DNA of 64,000 nucleotides from Collinsella aerofaciens. Its GTDB lineage: Bacteria; Actinomycetota; Coriobacteriia; Coriobacteriales; Coriobacteriaceae. The DNA lies in contig NZ_JADMSU010000006.1 of the NCBI RefSeq assembly GCF_015561195.1, positions 112,058 through 176,057 of the forward strand, in the 5' to 3' direction. Numbering within the stretch: position 1 is the stretch's first letter; every line of letters begins with the position of its first letter. Below are positions 46,868 through 55,270 of this stretch, piece by piece. A program made the translations under genes and the position numbers. Below the pieces are notes generated by a model. The model searched no databases and had not been told where the DNA came from. It saw nothing but the letters and a program-made list of their open reading frames with translations.

Positions 46868-47491
46868 TTACGTTTTGCTGGGAACGTCGAGCGGTAGCAG
46901 CTCTCTAAATGCGGAGTTGCCCTCGCCCACGTCTACCAGACACCAGCGTTTATGGCGGTCGATCTTTTTAACGCGGGCCTCTTGCCCCACCAAGGGACCC
47001 TGCTCTATGTGCAACACGCCGTCTTCTATGCGGGCGACGCTGTTGCGCACCACGCCGTCGTCGTCGAGCACGCTGCAATACCAGTCCTGCGCATCGTCCG
47101 GCATGGGCATGTACGCCCGCTCCCTACTACCGGCGATGCGGCAGCCAAAGCTCAGCTGGGCTAAAGCCCTGTCGAGTGCGGCAGCATCGTGCGTGGCGAC
47201 GAAGAAATATTCCTTGTACATGGGTTTGGTTTGGAGCGACCAGGCGCCGTCCCGCTTAAACCAGAACTCCTTTTGCATCACAAAAGCGTCCTGCATCAGC
47301 TCGTGTGGGATAATGCGGCGAACCTTTTCGCAGGTCTCGCGCTCTTTACCGTTGGGGGTGTGGACCAGATACCAGCGGACGCGGCCGTGCTGGCTGTTGG
47401 TGATGGCGCCGTTAAATGCGCCCGGCAGCTGCTCTTGGCGCCGTGCCGCCCGTTCTATGTTCTCGCCCCCTCTTTTGGCTTTGCGGTGCAC
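46868..47491 (-). CDS. loaP: NusG paralogue of LoaP/UpxY type
   Basis: 207 residues. After a basic lead, VRWYLVHTPNGKERETCEKV opens a NusG N-terminal domain, with ALAQLSFGCRIAG further on. A KOW domain ends the protein (GPLVGQEARVKKIDRHKRWC). It is the first gene of the capsule operon, where such NusG-SP proteins (LoaP in Firmicutes, UpxY in Bacteroides) prevent premature termination in the long polysaccharide operon. GTG at 47491 is assumed; no good ribosome site is visible. Confidence 0.88.
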   Translation of the reverse strand: MHRKAKRGGENIERAARRQEQLPGAFNGAITNSQHGRVRWYLVHTPNGKERETCEKVRRIIPHELMQDAFVMQKEFWFKRDGAWSLQTKPMYKEYFFVATHDAAALDRALAQLSFGCRIAGSRERAYMPMPDDAQDWYCSVLDDDGVVRNSVARIEDGVLHIEQGPLVGQEARVKKIDRHKRWCLVDVGEGNSAFRELLPLDVPSKT

Positions 47492-47550
47492 GCAAATGCA
47501 GGGGCGTTTAGAACAGGCTTCTCGCTCGCAGCAAGGCGCAGTCGCAAAAG

Positions 47551-47670
47551 TACAGGTTTTTGTATCTTTCGACAGATGACATTATACAAGCAATTAATCA
47601 GCGTTTGCCCAGATTACGCAAAATGTACTGCTAGTAGGTACATCTCCTTACCCCTCTACAAAAACCTGTA
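47551..47670 (-). promoter_or_regulatory. Promoter region of the loaP-capsule operon, framed by a 14-bp inverted repeat
   Basis: A perfect TATAAT (minus strand, 47586-47581) lies between TACAGGTTTTTGTA (47551-47564) and its exact complement (47657-47670). No -35 of good quality is seen, so an activator may help. One arm would be in the leader RNA about 15 bases after the start, the other upstream of the promoter. Otherwise the 47492-47684 stretch holds no gene. Confidence 0.55.
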
Positions 47671-47684
47671 CCTTTTTGTGCAAC

Positions 47685-47714
47685 AAAAAAAGCCGCTCAA
47701 CCAGCGGCTTTTCT
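47685..47714 (-). terminator. Terminator hairpin upstream of the loaP promoter
   Basis: AGCCGCT / AGCGGCT stem (47691-47697, 47703-47709) followed on the minus strand by seven T. A second barrier after the thrS terminator, keeping thrS transcripts out of the capsule operon. Confidence 0.8.
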
Positions 47715-47726
47715 TATTTGGGCATG

Positions 47727-47763
47727 AAAAAAGGCGACCGCCCTTTATGGACGATCGCCTTTG
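47727..47763 (-). terminator. thrS terminator
   Basis: Stem GGCGACCG / CGATCGCC with flanking AAA/TTT pairs and TTTTTT on the minus strand, 22 bases after the thrS stop. Confidence 0.85.
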
Positions 47764-47784
47764 TAAATTGTTATACAGCTTGCC

Positions 47785-49548
47785 TTAGGCGCGGGTCTTG
47801 ATCTCCTCGAGAACCTTGGCAACAAACTCGTCGACGCTCATCTGAACGGTCTCGTTAGAGCGATCGCGGACGGAGATGTTGCCGGCCTCGACCTCCTTCT
47901 CGCCCAGGATGAGCATGTAGGGCACGCGGTCGATGCTGCGGGCCTCGCGGATCTTGTAGCCGATCTTCTCGTCGCGATCGTCGCAGACCACGCGAATGCC
48001 GGCCTCCTCCAGCTTGGCGCACACCTCGTGAGCGTAGTCGCGGCTCTTCTCGGAAACCGGAAGGGCCTTGACCTGCACGGGGGCCAGCCAGGTGGGGAAC
48101 TTGCCCGCAAAGTGCTCAATCAGAATACCGATGAAGCGCTCGATGGAGCCAAAGCACACGCGGTGCAGCATGATGGGGCGCTTCTTGGTGCCGTCGGCGT
48201 CCACGTACTCCAGATCAAAGTTGAGCGGCATCTGGAAGTCGAGCTGCACGGTACCGCACTGCCAGGTACGGCCGAGCGAGTCCTCCAGGTGGAAGTCGAT
48301 CTTGGGGCCGTAGAAGGCGCCGTCGCCCTCGTTGACCTCGTAGTCCATGCCCAGCTGCTCCAGAGCGGTGCGCAGGCCCTCCTCGGCGCGCGCCCAGTCC
48401 TCGTCCGAACCCATGGAGTCCTCGGGGCGGGTGGAAAGCTCAACGTGATACTTAAAGCCAAACTTCTGGTACACGGAATCGATGAGGTTGACCACACCCA
48501 CGATCTCGTCGGTCAGCTGGTCGGGACGCACAAACAGGTGGGCGTCGTCCTGGTTAAAGCAGCGCACGCGGAACAAGCCGTGCAGGGCGCCGCGCAGCTC
48601 GTGGCGGTGCACCAGGCCAATCTCGCCGGCGCGAATGGGCAGCTCGCGGTAGGAGTGCGGCTTGGAGGCGTACACCAGCACGCCGCCCGGGCAGTTCATG
48701 GGCTTAATGCAGTACTCTTCGTCGTCGATGACGGTGGAGTACATGTTGTCCTTGTAGTGGTCCCAGTGGCCCGAGGTCTTCCACAGCTGCTTGTTCATGA
48801 TGAGCGGCGTGGAGATCTCCACGTAGCCGGCCTTGTGGTGAATCTCGCGCCAGTAGTCCAGCAGCGTGTTCTTAAGGATCATGCCGTTGGGCAGGAAGAA
48901 CGGAAAACCGGGAGCCTCGTCGCGCATCATAAAGAGGTCCATCTCGCGGCCGATCTTGCGGTGGTCGCGCTTCTTGGCCTCCTCCAGCATGTGCATGTGC
49001 TCGTCGAGCTCTTCCTTGGTGGCAAAGGCGACGCCGTTGATGCGGGTAAGCATCTTGTTGTCCTTGTCGCCCTTCCAGTAGGCGCCCGAGACGCCGGTGA
49101 GCTTAAAGGCCTTGAGCGCCTTGGTGTAGCAGATGTGGGGGCCGACGCACATGTCGATGTAGTCGCCCTGCTGGTAGAAGGTGATGCGGGCGTCGTCTTC
49201 CAGGTCACCGATGTGCTCGACCTTGTACTTCTCGCCGCGCTCCTCCATAAGGGCGATGGCCTCGGCGCGGGGCTTCTCGTACACGGAAAACTTGAGGTTC
49301 TCCTTGACGATCTTTTTCATCTCGGCCTCGATCGCGGGGAAGTCGTCCTCGCTGATCTTGACGCCCTCGGGCAGGTCGACGTCGTAGTAGAAGCCGTTGT
49401 CGGTCGCGGGGCCGTAGGCAAAGTCGGCCTCGGGGTACAGGCGCTTGATGGCCTGCGCCATGATGTGCGCGGCAGAGTGGCGGATGACGTGCGTGACCTC
49501 GTCCTGCGGGAGCTCGGCCACCGAACCGTCATTGTAGAGTGCCTTCAT
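47785..49548 (-). CDS. thrS: Threonyl-tRNA synthetase, form without the TGS domain
   Basis: Charges tRNA-Thr and edits Ser-tRNA-Thr. 587 residues. The editing domain starts almost at once (HSAAHIMAQAIKRLYP, about 25-40; THDDARITF-like DDARITFYQQGDYIDMCVGP). The class II core shows YWKGDKDNKML, MNCPGG (zinc-site Cys), FRVRCFNQDDAHLF and KIDFHLEDSLGRTWQCGT, and the anticodon domain ends the protein. The usual N-terminal TGS domain of about 60 residues is missing, with KALYNDGSVAELP in its place. ATG at 49548 with GGAG upstream. Confidence 0.96.
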   Translation of the reverse strand: MKALYNDGSVAELPQDEVTHVIRHSAAHIMAQAIKRLYPEADFAYGPATDNGFYYDVDLPEGVKISEDDFPAIEAEMKKIVKENLKFSVYEKPRAEAIALMEERGEKYKVEHIGDLEDDARITFYQQGDYIDMCVGPHICYTKALKAFKLTGVSGAYWKGDKDNKMLTRINGVAFATKEELDEHMHMLEEAKKRDHRKIGREMDLFMMRDEAPGFPFFLPNGMILKNTLLDYWREIHHKAGYVEISTPLIMNKQLWKTSGHWDHYKDNMYSTVIDDEEYCIKPMNCPGGVLVYASKPHSYRELPIRAGEIGLVHRHELRGALHGLFRVRCFNQDDAHLFVRPDQLTDEIVGVVNLIDSVYQKFGFKYHVELSTRPEDSMGSDEDWARAEEGLRTALEQLGMDYEVNEGDGAFYGPKIDFHLEDSLGRTWQCGTVQLDFQMPLNFDLEYVDADGTKKRPIMLHRVCFGSIERFIGILIEHFAGKFPTWLAPVQVKALPVSEKSRDYAHEVCAKLEEAGIRVVCDDRDEKIGYKIREARSIDRVPYMLILGEKEVEAGNISVRDRSNETVQMSVDEFVAKVLEEIKTRA

Positions 49549-49570
49549 GGGTATGTTTTCTCCTCTCGGA

Positions 49571-49645
49571 TGCCTAATGCAAGTGCGTGCGATGCGCTCG
49601 GCGTTTTAACTTGCATCATTATAGGCAGGTTGCCTTGGTATACAA
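49571..49645 (-). promoter_or_regulatory. thrS promoter with an overlapping inverted repeat
   Basis: On the minus strand TTGTAT (49645-49640), a 16-base spacer, and TATAAT (49623-49618). An inverted repeat TGCCTA-ATGCAAGT (49571-49584) / ACTTGCAT-TAGGCA (49609-49627, with a bulge) covers the -10 and the start of the leader. Either operator or leader hairpin. Confidence 0.6.
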
Positions 49646-49646
49646 G

Positions 49647-49681
49647 CGCCCGCCGCACCTTAATGGCACGGCGGGCGATTT
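49647..49681. terminator. Hairpin behind the zinc-ribbon gene
   Basis: CGCCCGCCG (49647-49655) pairs with CGGCGGGCG (49669-49677), about 95 bases after the zinc-ribbon gene stop and just upstream of the thrS promoter. T residues follow only on the plus strand, so its direction is unclear. Confidence 0.5.
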
Positions 49682-49772
49682 TCTACGCATGCTTCATCGT
49701 GTGGGGCGGGGTGTGGGGCGCGCGTGGCTTGCGGCGTGCCCGTGGCTTGCGGCCGGCCCGGCGATGGATGCG

Positions 49773-50204
49773 TTACTGGATGCGAGTTCGGCAGTAGGGG
49801 CAGACCTTCCAGTGCGCATCGAGCGGGCGATGGCAGCTGGGGCACACGTTGCGAACCTGGGTGTCGCACACGGGGCAGACGACGAAGTCCTTCTCGATGG
49901 GCGCGCCGCACTGCGGGCAGGTGCCGTACTGGGCAAGCTGGCGCTCGCGCAGGGCCATGTCCAGCTCCTGCTCCTCGCGGTCGGACGCGTAGGAGTGCGG
50001 GCGCAGGACCAGGTAGGCAATGAGGCCAACAAACGGGATGAGGGCGATGATGCCCCATGCCACGTAGGCGCTGGCGCCGCGGCGGCGAGCGTCGATGAAC
50101 ACATAGACGACCGACAGCACGTACAGGGCGATGATAAAGCCAACGAAGGCATAGACGACGCCCATAAGCTGCGGCGACATGAGCTCGGAGATGTACTTGG
50201 ACAT
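49773..50204 (-). CDS. Membrane protein with C-terminal double zinc ribbon
   Basis: 143 residues from ATG at 50204 (GAAAGG 8 bases upstream). Two membrane helices: about 12-36 (LMGVVYAFVGFIIALYVLS) and 47-70 (AYVAWGIIALIPFVGLIAYL). The second resembles the PLD-nuclease N-terminal type helix (GIIALIPFVGLI-YLVLRP). Then a cytoplasmic tail with four CxxC knuckles (CPQC, CPVC, CPSC, CPYC), that is, two zinc ribbons. The function is unknown. Confidence 0.85.
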   Translation of the reverse strand: MSKYISELMSPQLMGVVYAFVGFIIALYVLSVVYVFIDARRRGASAYVAWGIIALIPFVGLIAYLVLRPHSYASDREEQELDMALRERQLAQYGTCPQCGAPIEKDFVVCPVCDTQVRNVCPSCHRPLDAHWKVCPYCRTRIQ

Positions 50205-50302
50205 TACGGGTACCTTTCGGAATATTAACAGTCCGGTCAAGTTTACCACGGGGTTTGTTTATATGGGACCACGGCTAGGGGCGGGGCTGGCGCGGACACA
50301 AA

Positions 50303-50601
50303 CATCTCAATCTGTAACAGGTGGAGGCGGAATCCGGGTCCAGATGTTACAGATCGAGACACAGGGGTCCCTCCCCGACTTCAATCTCGATCTGTAACAT
50401 CTTGGGCCCCAAAACCCCTCTTACTGTTACAGATCGAGACATTCAAAATCCGCCTGAAGGTTTGTCTTGATCTGTAACATCTGGAACCCAAATCATCAGC
50501 TAGCTGTTACAGATCGAGACAAAGGAAAACGTCCAAACCGAATGTCTCAATCTGTAACAACCACTCGGCAAAAACGGTCCCAGATGTTACTGATCGAGAC
50601 A
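50303..50601. repeat. Array of eight 17-bp motifs in strictly alternating orientation, 80-bp period
   Basis: Forward copies of TGTCTCGATCTGTAACA (some with A or T changes) start at 50303, 50383, 50463 and 50543; the first two match only over their inner 15 or so bases. Reverse copies start at 50345, 50425, 50505 and 50585. Each set has an exact period of 80. Forward and reverse copies form four hairpins with 24-25-base loops, joined by about 21-base linkers; loops and linkers differ between units. Some loops extend the motif by ATCTGG(G)ACC. No open frame crosses it. It fills the gap between the zinc-ribbon gene (leftward) and the glycerol-3-phosphate operon (rightward). Confidence 0.95.
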
Positions 50602-50737
50602 AATCTCCGAGACCAGAGCTGGCAGGCAAGATTGTCGACGTTACTGAGTCTCCCCTCGCCTGCCGTTGGCGGGTGTTGCGGGGCTGTTCGCCGCATTGCC
50701 GCCGCGCTGGGGGCGTGCAGACCGTAGGATAGTCTTA

Positions 50738-50752
50738 TTGACAGCCTGTCAA
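50738..50752. promoter_or_regulatory. Palindrome TTGACAG-C-CTGTCAA before the glycerol-3-phosphate operon
   Basis: A perfect 7-1-7 palindrome 18 bases before the GTG start, next to the ribosome site GGGAGG. Likely an operator for a dimeric repressor; it is too close to the gene for its TTGACA to be the -35. Confidence 0.5.
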
Positions 50753-50769
50753 CTCGTCTGGGAGGCACT

Positions 50770-52251
50770 GTGACAGAAACGTTTGATATCGCGATTGTCG
50801 GCGCGGGCATCACCGGATGCGCCATCGCGCGGCAGCTCGCGCGCTATGACCTGTCCATTTGCGTGGTCGAGGCGGCTAACGATATTGCGCTGGGCGCGTC
50901 GAAGGCCAACGGCGGCCTGGTGCACGCTGGCTACGATCCGGCGCCGGGCACCGTAAAGGCGCAGGTCAACGCCCGTGGCTGCGAGTTGTACGGTACGTGG
51001 GCGCAGGAGCTGGGCTTTCTGTTCCGCCGCACCGGGTCGATGGTGTTGGGCTTTAACGACGAGGACCGCGCGCATCTTGAGCAGCTGCGGTGCAACGGCC
51101 TGGCCAACGGTGTGCCCGAGCTGTCGATCATCGGACCCGACCGCATCCACGAATTAGAGCCGCGTGCCAGTGCCGATGCAACGTGCGCATTGTGGTGCCC
51201 CTCGACTGGGTTTGTCGACCCGTTTGAGGTTGCCATCGCCGCACTGGAGAACGCCGTGGCCAACGGCGTGACATTTATGCGATCCGCGCCGGTGGAAGCG
51301 ATTGAGGTTGCCGGCGGCGCTGACGAGGGCGTTGCTGCCGATGGCAAGGACCGCGCACGCTTTACGCTGGCGACGCCCGCCGGAGACGTGCGCTGCCGCT
51401 ACCTGATCAACGCCGCGGGCAACGGCGCCGCCGACATCTCGCATATGGCGGGCGCCGAGGAGTTTCAGATGGTCTGGCGTCAGGGCAACATCGTAGTGCT
51501 GGACAAGGAACCGCGCACGCTCATGCCGCTCTACCCCGTGCCGACGCCGGTGTCGAAGGGCGTTATCGTGACGGGCACCGTGCACGGCAACACCGTGATC
51601 ACCGCGACGGCCGCCGTGCGCGAGCCGGGCGACACGCAGACCTATGCGAGCGATGTGAACGCGCTGCTGAGCGGCGCGCGCAAGCTGGTGCCCGATCTGG
51701 ATACGCGCCGCGTGGTGCGCGCATTTGCCGGCGGGCGTCCGGTTATTCAGGGTACGAACGACTTCTTTATTGGACAGTCGGCCGTGGTGCCAGGGCTTTT
51801 CCAGGCGGCGGGCATTCAGTCGCCGGGCGTGGCGAGCGCGCCGGCCATTGCCGAGCGCATGGAGCACGTGATGCGTGAGGCGGGCGTGGAGCTGCACGAG
51901 CGGGCGGACTGGAACCCAATTCGCCACGCACCGAACGACTTTGACCGCGCACCGCTGGCGCGCAAGGAGGAGCTGATCGGGTCCGATCCTGCGTGGGGAC
52001 AGATTGTCTGCCGCTGCGAGACGGTGCCCGAGGCCGAGATTGTGGCCGCGATTCGACGCCGCCCGGGTGCGGTTTCGGTCGAGGGCGTCAAGCGCCGCTG
52101 CCGCGCCGGCATGGGTCGGTGCCAGAGCGGGTTTTGCCAGAGCCGTGTGGTGACGATTCTTGCCCGCGAGCTGGGCTGCGACCTCAGCGAGGTGCTGCTG
52201 GAGGACACCGGCTCCTGGCTGGTCGAGGGACCTTTGAAGGGGGTGCGCTAG
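50770..52251 (+). CDS. FAD-dependent glycerol-3-phosphate dehydrogenase-like oxidoreductase (GlpA type) with BFD [2Fe-2S] domain
   Basis: 493 residues. FDIAIVGAGITGCAIARQLA is the FAD-binding Rossmann start, ASKANGGLVHAGYDPAPGT is typical of GlpA/DAO proteins, and IQSPGVASAPAIAERM lies near 360. The last 90 residues are a BFD-like ferredoxin domain: IVCRCETVPEAEIVAA, then GVKRRCRAGMGRCQSGFC. Oxidises glycerol-3-phosphate to DHAP, passing electrons to the next two gene products. GTG start with GGGAGG. First gene of a three-gene operon. Confidence 0.88.
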   Translation: MTETFDIAIVGAGITGCAIARQLARYDLSICVVEAANDIALGASKANGGLVHAGYDPAPGTVKAQVNARGCELYGTWAQELGFLFRRTGSMVLGFNDEDRAHLEQLRCNGLANGVPELSIIGPDRIHELEPRASADATCALWCPSTGFVDPFEVAIAALENAVANGVTFMRSAPVEAIEVAGGADEGVAADGKDRARFTLATPAGDVRCRYLINAAGNGAADISHMAGAEEFQMVWRQGNIVVLDKEPRTLMPLYPVPTPVSKGVIVTGTVHGNTVITATAAVREPGDTQTYASDVNALLSGARKLVPDLDTRRVVRAFAGGRPVIQGTNDFFIGQSAVVPGLFQAAGIQSPGVASAPAIAERMEHVMREAGVELHERADWNPIRHAPNDFDRAPLARKEELIGSDPAWGQIVCRCETVPEAEIVAAIRRRPGAVSVEGVKRRCRAGMGRCQSGFCQSRVVTILARELGCDLSEVLLEDTGSWLVEGPLKGVR

Positions 52252-52252
52252 G

Positions 52253-53608
52253 ATGGCGGAATTCAAATCGAGCGCGATTGATTGCGGCGTCGTGGAAGCC
52301 GTACAAACGCAAGCCTTCGACGTGGTCGTTATCGGCGGCGGACCTGCCGGCATGGCTGCCGCGTTGGCCGCGCATAAGGCCGGAACGCGCGTGGCCATCG
52401 TGGAGCGCGAGCAGCACCTGGGCGGCATCCTGCGCCAGTGCATCCACCCCGGCTTTGGGCTGTCACACTTTAGGAAGGAGCTCACCGGCCCCGAGTATGC
52501 GCAGCGCTTTATCGACCAGGTGCGCGCAACCGACATTGCGCTGTTCCTGAACAGCATGGTGATTGGGATTGATTCAGGCGAGCCTACGGAAGACACCGCG
52601 GTCCATGCCGTCACACTCATGAGCCCTGCCGGCATGCTGCAGCTCACCGGGCGCGCGGTCGTCCTTGCCATGGGCTGCCGTGAGCGCACCCGCAACGAGA
52701 TCAAGATCCCCGGCAGTCGTCCCGCCGGCGTGTTTACGGCCGGCCTGGCGCAGCGATACATCAATATCGAAAACCTCAAACCCGGCTCGCGCGCCGTCAT
52801 TTTGGGCTCTGGCGACATCGGGCTCATCATGGCACGCCGTTGCACGCTCGAGGGGATTTCGGTCGAGGGCGTGTACGAGCTCATGCCGTACGCCAACGGC
52901 CTGCGCCGCAACGTTAAGAACTGCCTGGACGACTTTGGAATTCCGCTGCACCTGTCCACCACCGTCACGCGCGTGATCGGCCACGACCGCGTGGAGGCTG
53001 TCGAGGTGAGTCAGGTCGACGAGCACCTGACGCCCATTCCGGGGACCGAGCGCATTGTTCCGTGCGACACACTGCTGCTTTCGGTGGGATTGATTCCCGA
53101 GAACGAGCTTTCGGTAGCCGCAGGCGTGGAACTTGACCCGCGCACGCGCGGCGCCGTGGTGGACCAGGGCCTGCAGACGGGCGTGCCGGGCATCTTTGCC
53201 TGCGGCAACGTGCTGCACGTACACGACCTGGCCGACAACGTGACGACCGAGTCCGAGCGCGCCGGTGCGGCTGCGGCGGCGTGGGCGTTGGACGGCGACG
53301 CCGGGGCGAGCGCTGCGGGCACGGGCTGCGAGCTCACGGTCTTCCCTGCCGGTATCGCGGGATACGCGCTGCCGGGACGCATTACGGCGGTGGCACTCAC
53401 CAAACTCAACTTCCGCGTACGCCGACCTGTCGACGCCGCCCGCGTACGCATTCTAGCAGGCGACGAGGAGCTGTTTGCAGGCAAGATCCGCCCGTTTAAA
53501 CCGAGCGTGATGGAAAGCTTCCCGCTACCGGCAAAGGTGATTCAACGCGCACTCGACCTGGGTGTCAGCGAGATTGTCCTGTCCGTCGACCCCGTTGAGG
53601 AGGCATAA
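52253..53608 (+). CDS. NAD(P)/FAD-dependent oxidoreductase, partner of the GlpA-like protein
   Basis: 451 residues of the pyridine nucleotide-disulfide type. FDVVVIGGGPAGMAAALAAH (about 23-42) binds FAD, LGGILRQCIHPGFGL carries a Cys, VILGSGDIGLIMARRC (about 180) is the second Rossmann motif, and GIFACGNVLHVHDLAD (about 315) the ATG/GD motif. It starts one base after the GlpA-like stop. In Clostridia and Coriobacteria this pair plus DUF1667 works as a glycerol-3-phosphate oxidoreductase unit. Confidence 0.87.
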   Translation: MAEFKSSAIDCGVVEAVQTQAFDVVVIGGGPAGMAAALAAHKAGTRVAIVEREQHLGGILRQCIHPGFGLSHFRKELTGPEYAQRFIDQVRATDIALFLNSMVIGIDSGEPTEDTAVHAVTLMSPAGMLQLTGRAVVLAMGCRERTRNEIKIPGSRPAGVFTAGLAQRYINIENLKPGSRAVILGSGDIGLIMARRCTLEGISVEGVYELMPYANGLRRNVKNCLDDFGIPLHLSTTVTRVIGHDRVEAVEVSQVDEHLTPIPGTERIVPCDTLLLSVGLIPENELSVAAGVELDPRTRGAVVDQGLQTGVPGIFACGNVLHVHDLADNVTTESERAGAAAAAWALDGDAGASAAGTGCELTVFPAGIAGYALPGRITAVALTKLNFRVRRPVDAARVRILAGDEELFAGKIRPFKPSVMESFPLPAKVIQRALDLGVSEIVLSVDPVEEA

Positions 53609-53612
53609 GGCC

Positions 53613-54011
53613 ATGAGCACGAATGTGACTGAGACGCTGCAGTTCAACTGCACCACCTGCCCATCCGAGTGCCTCCTAACCGTGGAGGTGGAGCGCGGCG
53701 CAGACGGCGCCGTGGTAGAGGTGCGCTCCGTAACCGGCAACAGCTGTCCGCGTGGCGATAAGTTCGCGCATCAGGAGCTCACCTGCCCCATGCGCGTGCT
53801 TACCACCACCGTGGCCGTATCCGGCGGCGACGAGGCGCTGCTGCCCGTGCGCACGGACGAAGCCATCCCGCTGGCACTCCACGCCCAAGCCATGGACGTC
53901 ATCCGCGGCGTGGTCGTCGAGGCCCCCATACGCATGGGCGACGTCGTGCTGGAGAACCTCCTAGACACCAACATCGACCTCATCGCCAGCATGGACATCG
54001 ACCCCGCCTAA
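53613..54011 (+). CDS. DUF1667 cysteine-rich protein
   Basis: 132 residues. The family Cys pattern is FNCTTCPSECLLTV (three Cys) then GNSCPRGDKFAHQELTCPMR (two Cys), likely an Fe-S or zinc site, followed by LTTTVAV and a beta-rich tail. It is always found next to the two oxidoreductases upstream and may be an electron-transfer subunit. The start is 4 bases after the previous stop. Confidence 0.88.
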   Translation: MSTNVTETLQFNCTTCPSECLLTVEVERGADGAVVEVRSVTGNSCPRGDKFAHQELTCPMRVLTTTVAVSGGDEALLPVRTDEAIPLALHAQAMDVIRGVVVEAPIRMGDVVLENLLDTNIDLIASMDIDPA

Positions 54012-54013
54012 GC

Positions 54014-54045
54014 AGCTAATTTAGGACGGGGCTCTTTTGGCTACC
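54014..54045 (+). repeat. Short repeated hairpin (family G, copy 1), probable terminator
   Basis: AGCTAATTTAGGACGGGGCT then TTTTGGCT, nearly the same as 63949-63985 at the right edge. It stands 2 bases after the DUF1667 stop. The copy at the edge is bounded by GGTAGCT / AGCTACC. Probably a mobile terminator-like repeat. Confidence 0.6.
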
Positions 54046-54174
54046 TTACTTGCCCAATCATCCCAGATAAACCATGTCAAGGCCGAGGAGTGTCCCAAGG
54101 TGCCAGCATAAAAGGAACGTCCCTATGTGCCGGGCATGGGATACCATGGTGGCAACCTAGCGAAAGGACGATGT

Positions 54175-55263
54175 ATGGCACATGTCGATGACCAGCGTGT
54201 GGCGCGCGTGCTCGATGCGCTCGAGGCTCAGCACCCCGGCGTACAGCTGCTCGTAAACGACCCGTGGTCGATCTATTACCTGACCGGCTTTTATGCCGAT
54301 ATGTTCGAACGTTTTTGCGGCGTGCTGCTCGCACGCAATGCCGAGCCGGTAATCCTAGTCAACGCCCTGCACCAGCTGCCGGAATACGACAATGCCCGCG
54401 TTGCCTACCACACCGATACCGATATCGTGACCGATGCCATCGCGCGCGAGGTTGATCCGATCAAGCCGCTTGGCATCGATACCGTCATGCGCTCCGGCTT
54501 TTTGATGCCGCTCATGGAGCGCCACGCCGCGAGCGAGTTCTTCCTGGGTGACTTTGCCGTCACCGCAGCACGCGCCCACAAGGACGAAGTCGAGCAAGAG
54601 CTCATGCGCGCGTCCTCGGCCGCTAACGACGCTGTGATGGCCGACGCCATCACGCTCGTCCACGAGGGCGTGACGGAGCGCGAAATTGCCGACCAGATGC
54701 TCAGTCTGTATCGCAAGCACGGCTGCGAGGGCTTTAGCTTTCCGCCCATCGTGAGCTTTGGCACCAACGCCGGCGACCCGCACCACGAGCCCGACGATAC
54801 CGTACTCAAGCGTGGCAACGTGGTGCTGTTCGACATTGGCGGACGCCATCGCAACTACTGCTCGGACATGACGCGCACGTTCTTTTGGGGCGAGCCGGAC
54901 GAGGAGACGGCGCGCATCTACGATATCGTGCGCCGCGCCAACGAGGCCGCCGAGGCGCTCATCGCACCGGGCGTGCGCATGTGCGACCTGGACCGTGCCG
55001 CGCGCGACGTGATTGAGGACGCGGGCTACGGCGAATACTTTACGCATCGCCTGGGTCACTCGATCGGCCTGCAGGACCACGAGCCGGGCGACGTCTCGCT
55101 CGTCAACGAGCAGGTCGTAGAGCCGGGCATGACGTTCTCCATCGAGCCGGGTATCTACCTCCCCGGCCACACCGGCGTCCGCATCGAGGACCTGGCCCTG
55201 GTGACCGAGAACGGCGTCGAGATCCTCAACGCCTACCCCCACGATCCGGTCCGTCTAGACTAG
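54175..55263 (+). CDS. M24 metallopeptidase, Xaa-Pro aminopeptidase/dipeptidase type
   Basis: 362 residues from ATG at 54175 (AAAGGA 7 bases upstream). An N-terminal creatinase-like domain (PWSIYYLTGFYADMFERF) precedes the pita-bread catalytic domain: FPPIVSFGTNAGDPHHEP, VVLFDIGGRHRNYCSDMTRTF (metal Asp residues), HRLGHSIGLQDHEPG (metal His), FSIEPGIYLPG (Glu) and GVRIEDL (Glu). All five metal ligands are present. Probably a cytoplasmic proline dipeptidase. Monocistronic. Confidence 0.93.
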   Translation: MAHVDDQRVARVLDALEAQHPGVQLLVNDPWSIYYLTGFYADMFERFCGVLLARNAEPVILVNALHQLPEYDNARVAYHTDTDIVTDAIAREVDPIKPLGIDTVMRSGFLMPLMERHAASEFFLGDFAVTAARAHKDEVEQELMRASSAANDAVMADAITLVHEGVTEREIADQMLSLYRKHGCEGFSFPPIVSFGTNAGDPHHEPDDTVLKRGNVVLFDIGGRHRNYCSDMTRTFFWGEPDEETARIYDIVRRANEAAEALIAPGVRMCDLDRAARDVIEDAGYGEYFTHRLGHSIGLQDHEPGDVSLVNEQVVEPGMTFSIEPGIYLPGHTGVRIEDLALVTENGVEILNAYPHDPVRLD

Positions 55264-55270
55264 GCAATTC

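Noticed and set aside
50303-50601. CRISPR array
   Set aside because: The repeat alternates in orientation and is only ~17 bp, linkers and loops have two different lengths, and no cas gene is in the window.
50738-50743. TTGACA as a -35 box for the oxidoreductase operon
   Set aside because: A -10 at normal spacing would fall on the ribosome site and start codon; the sequence fits better as half of a palindrome.
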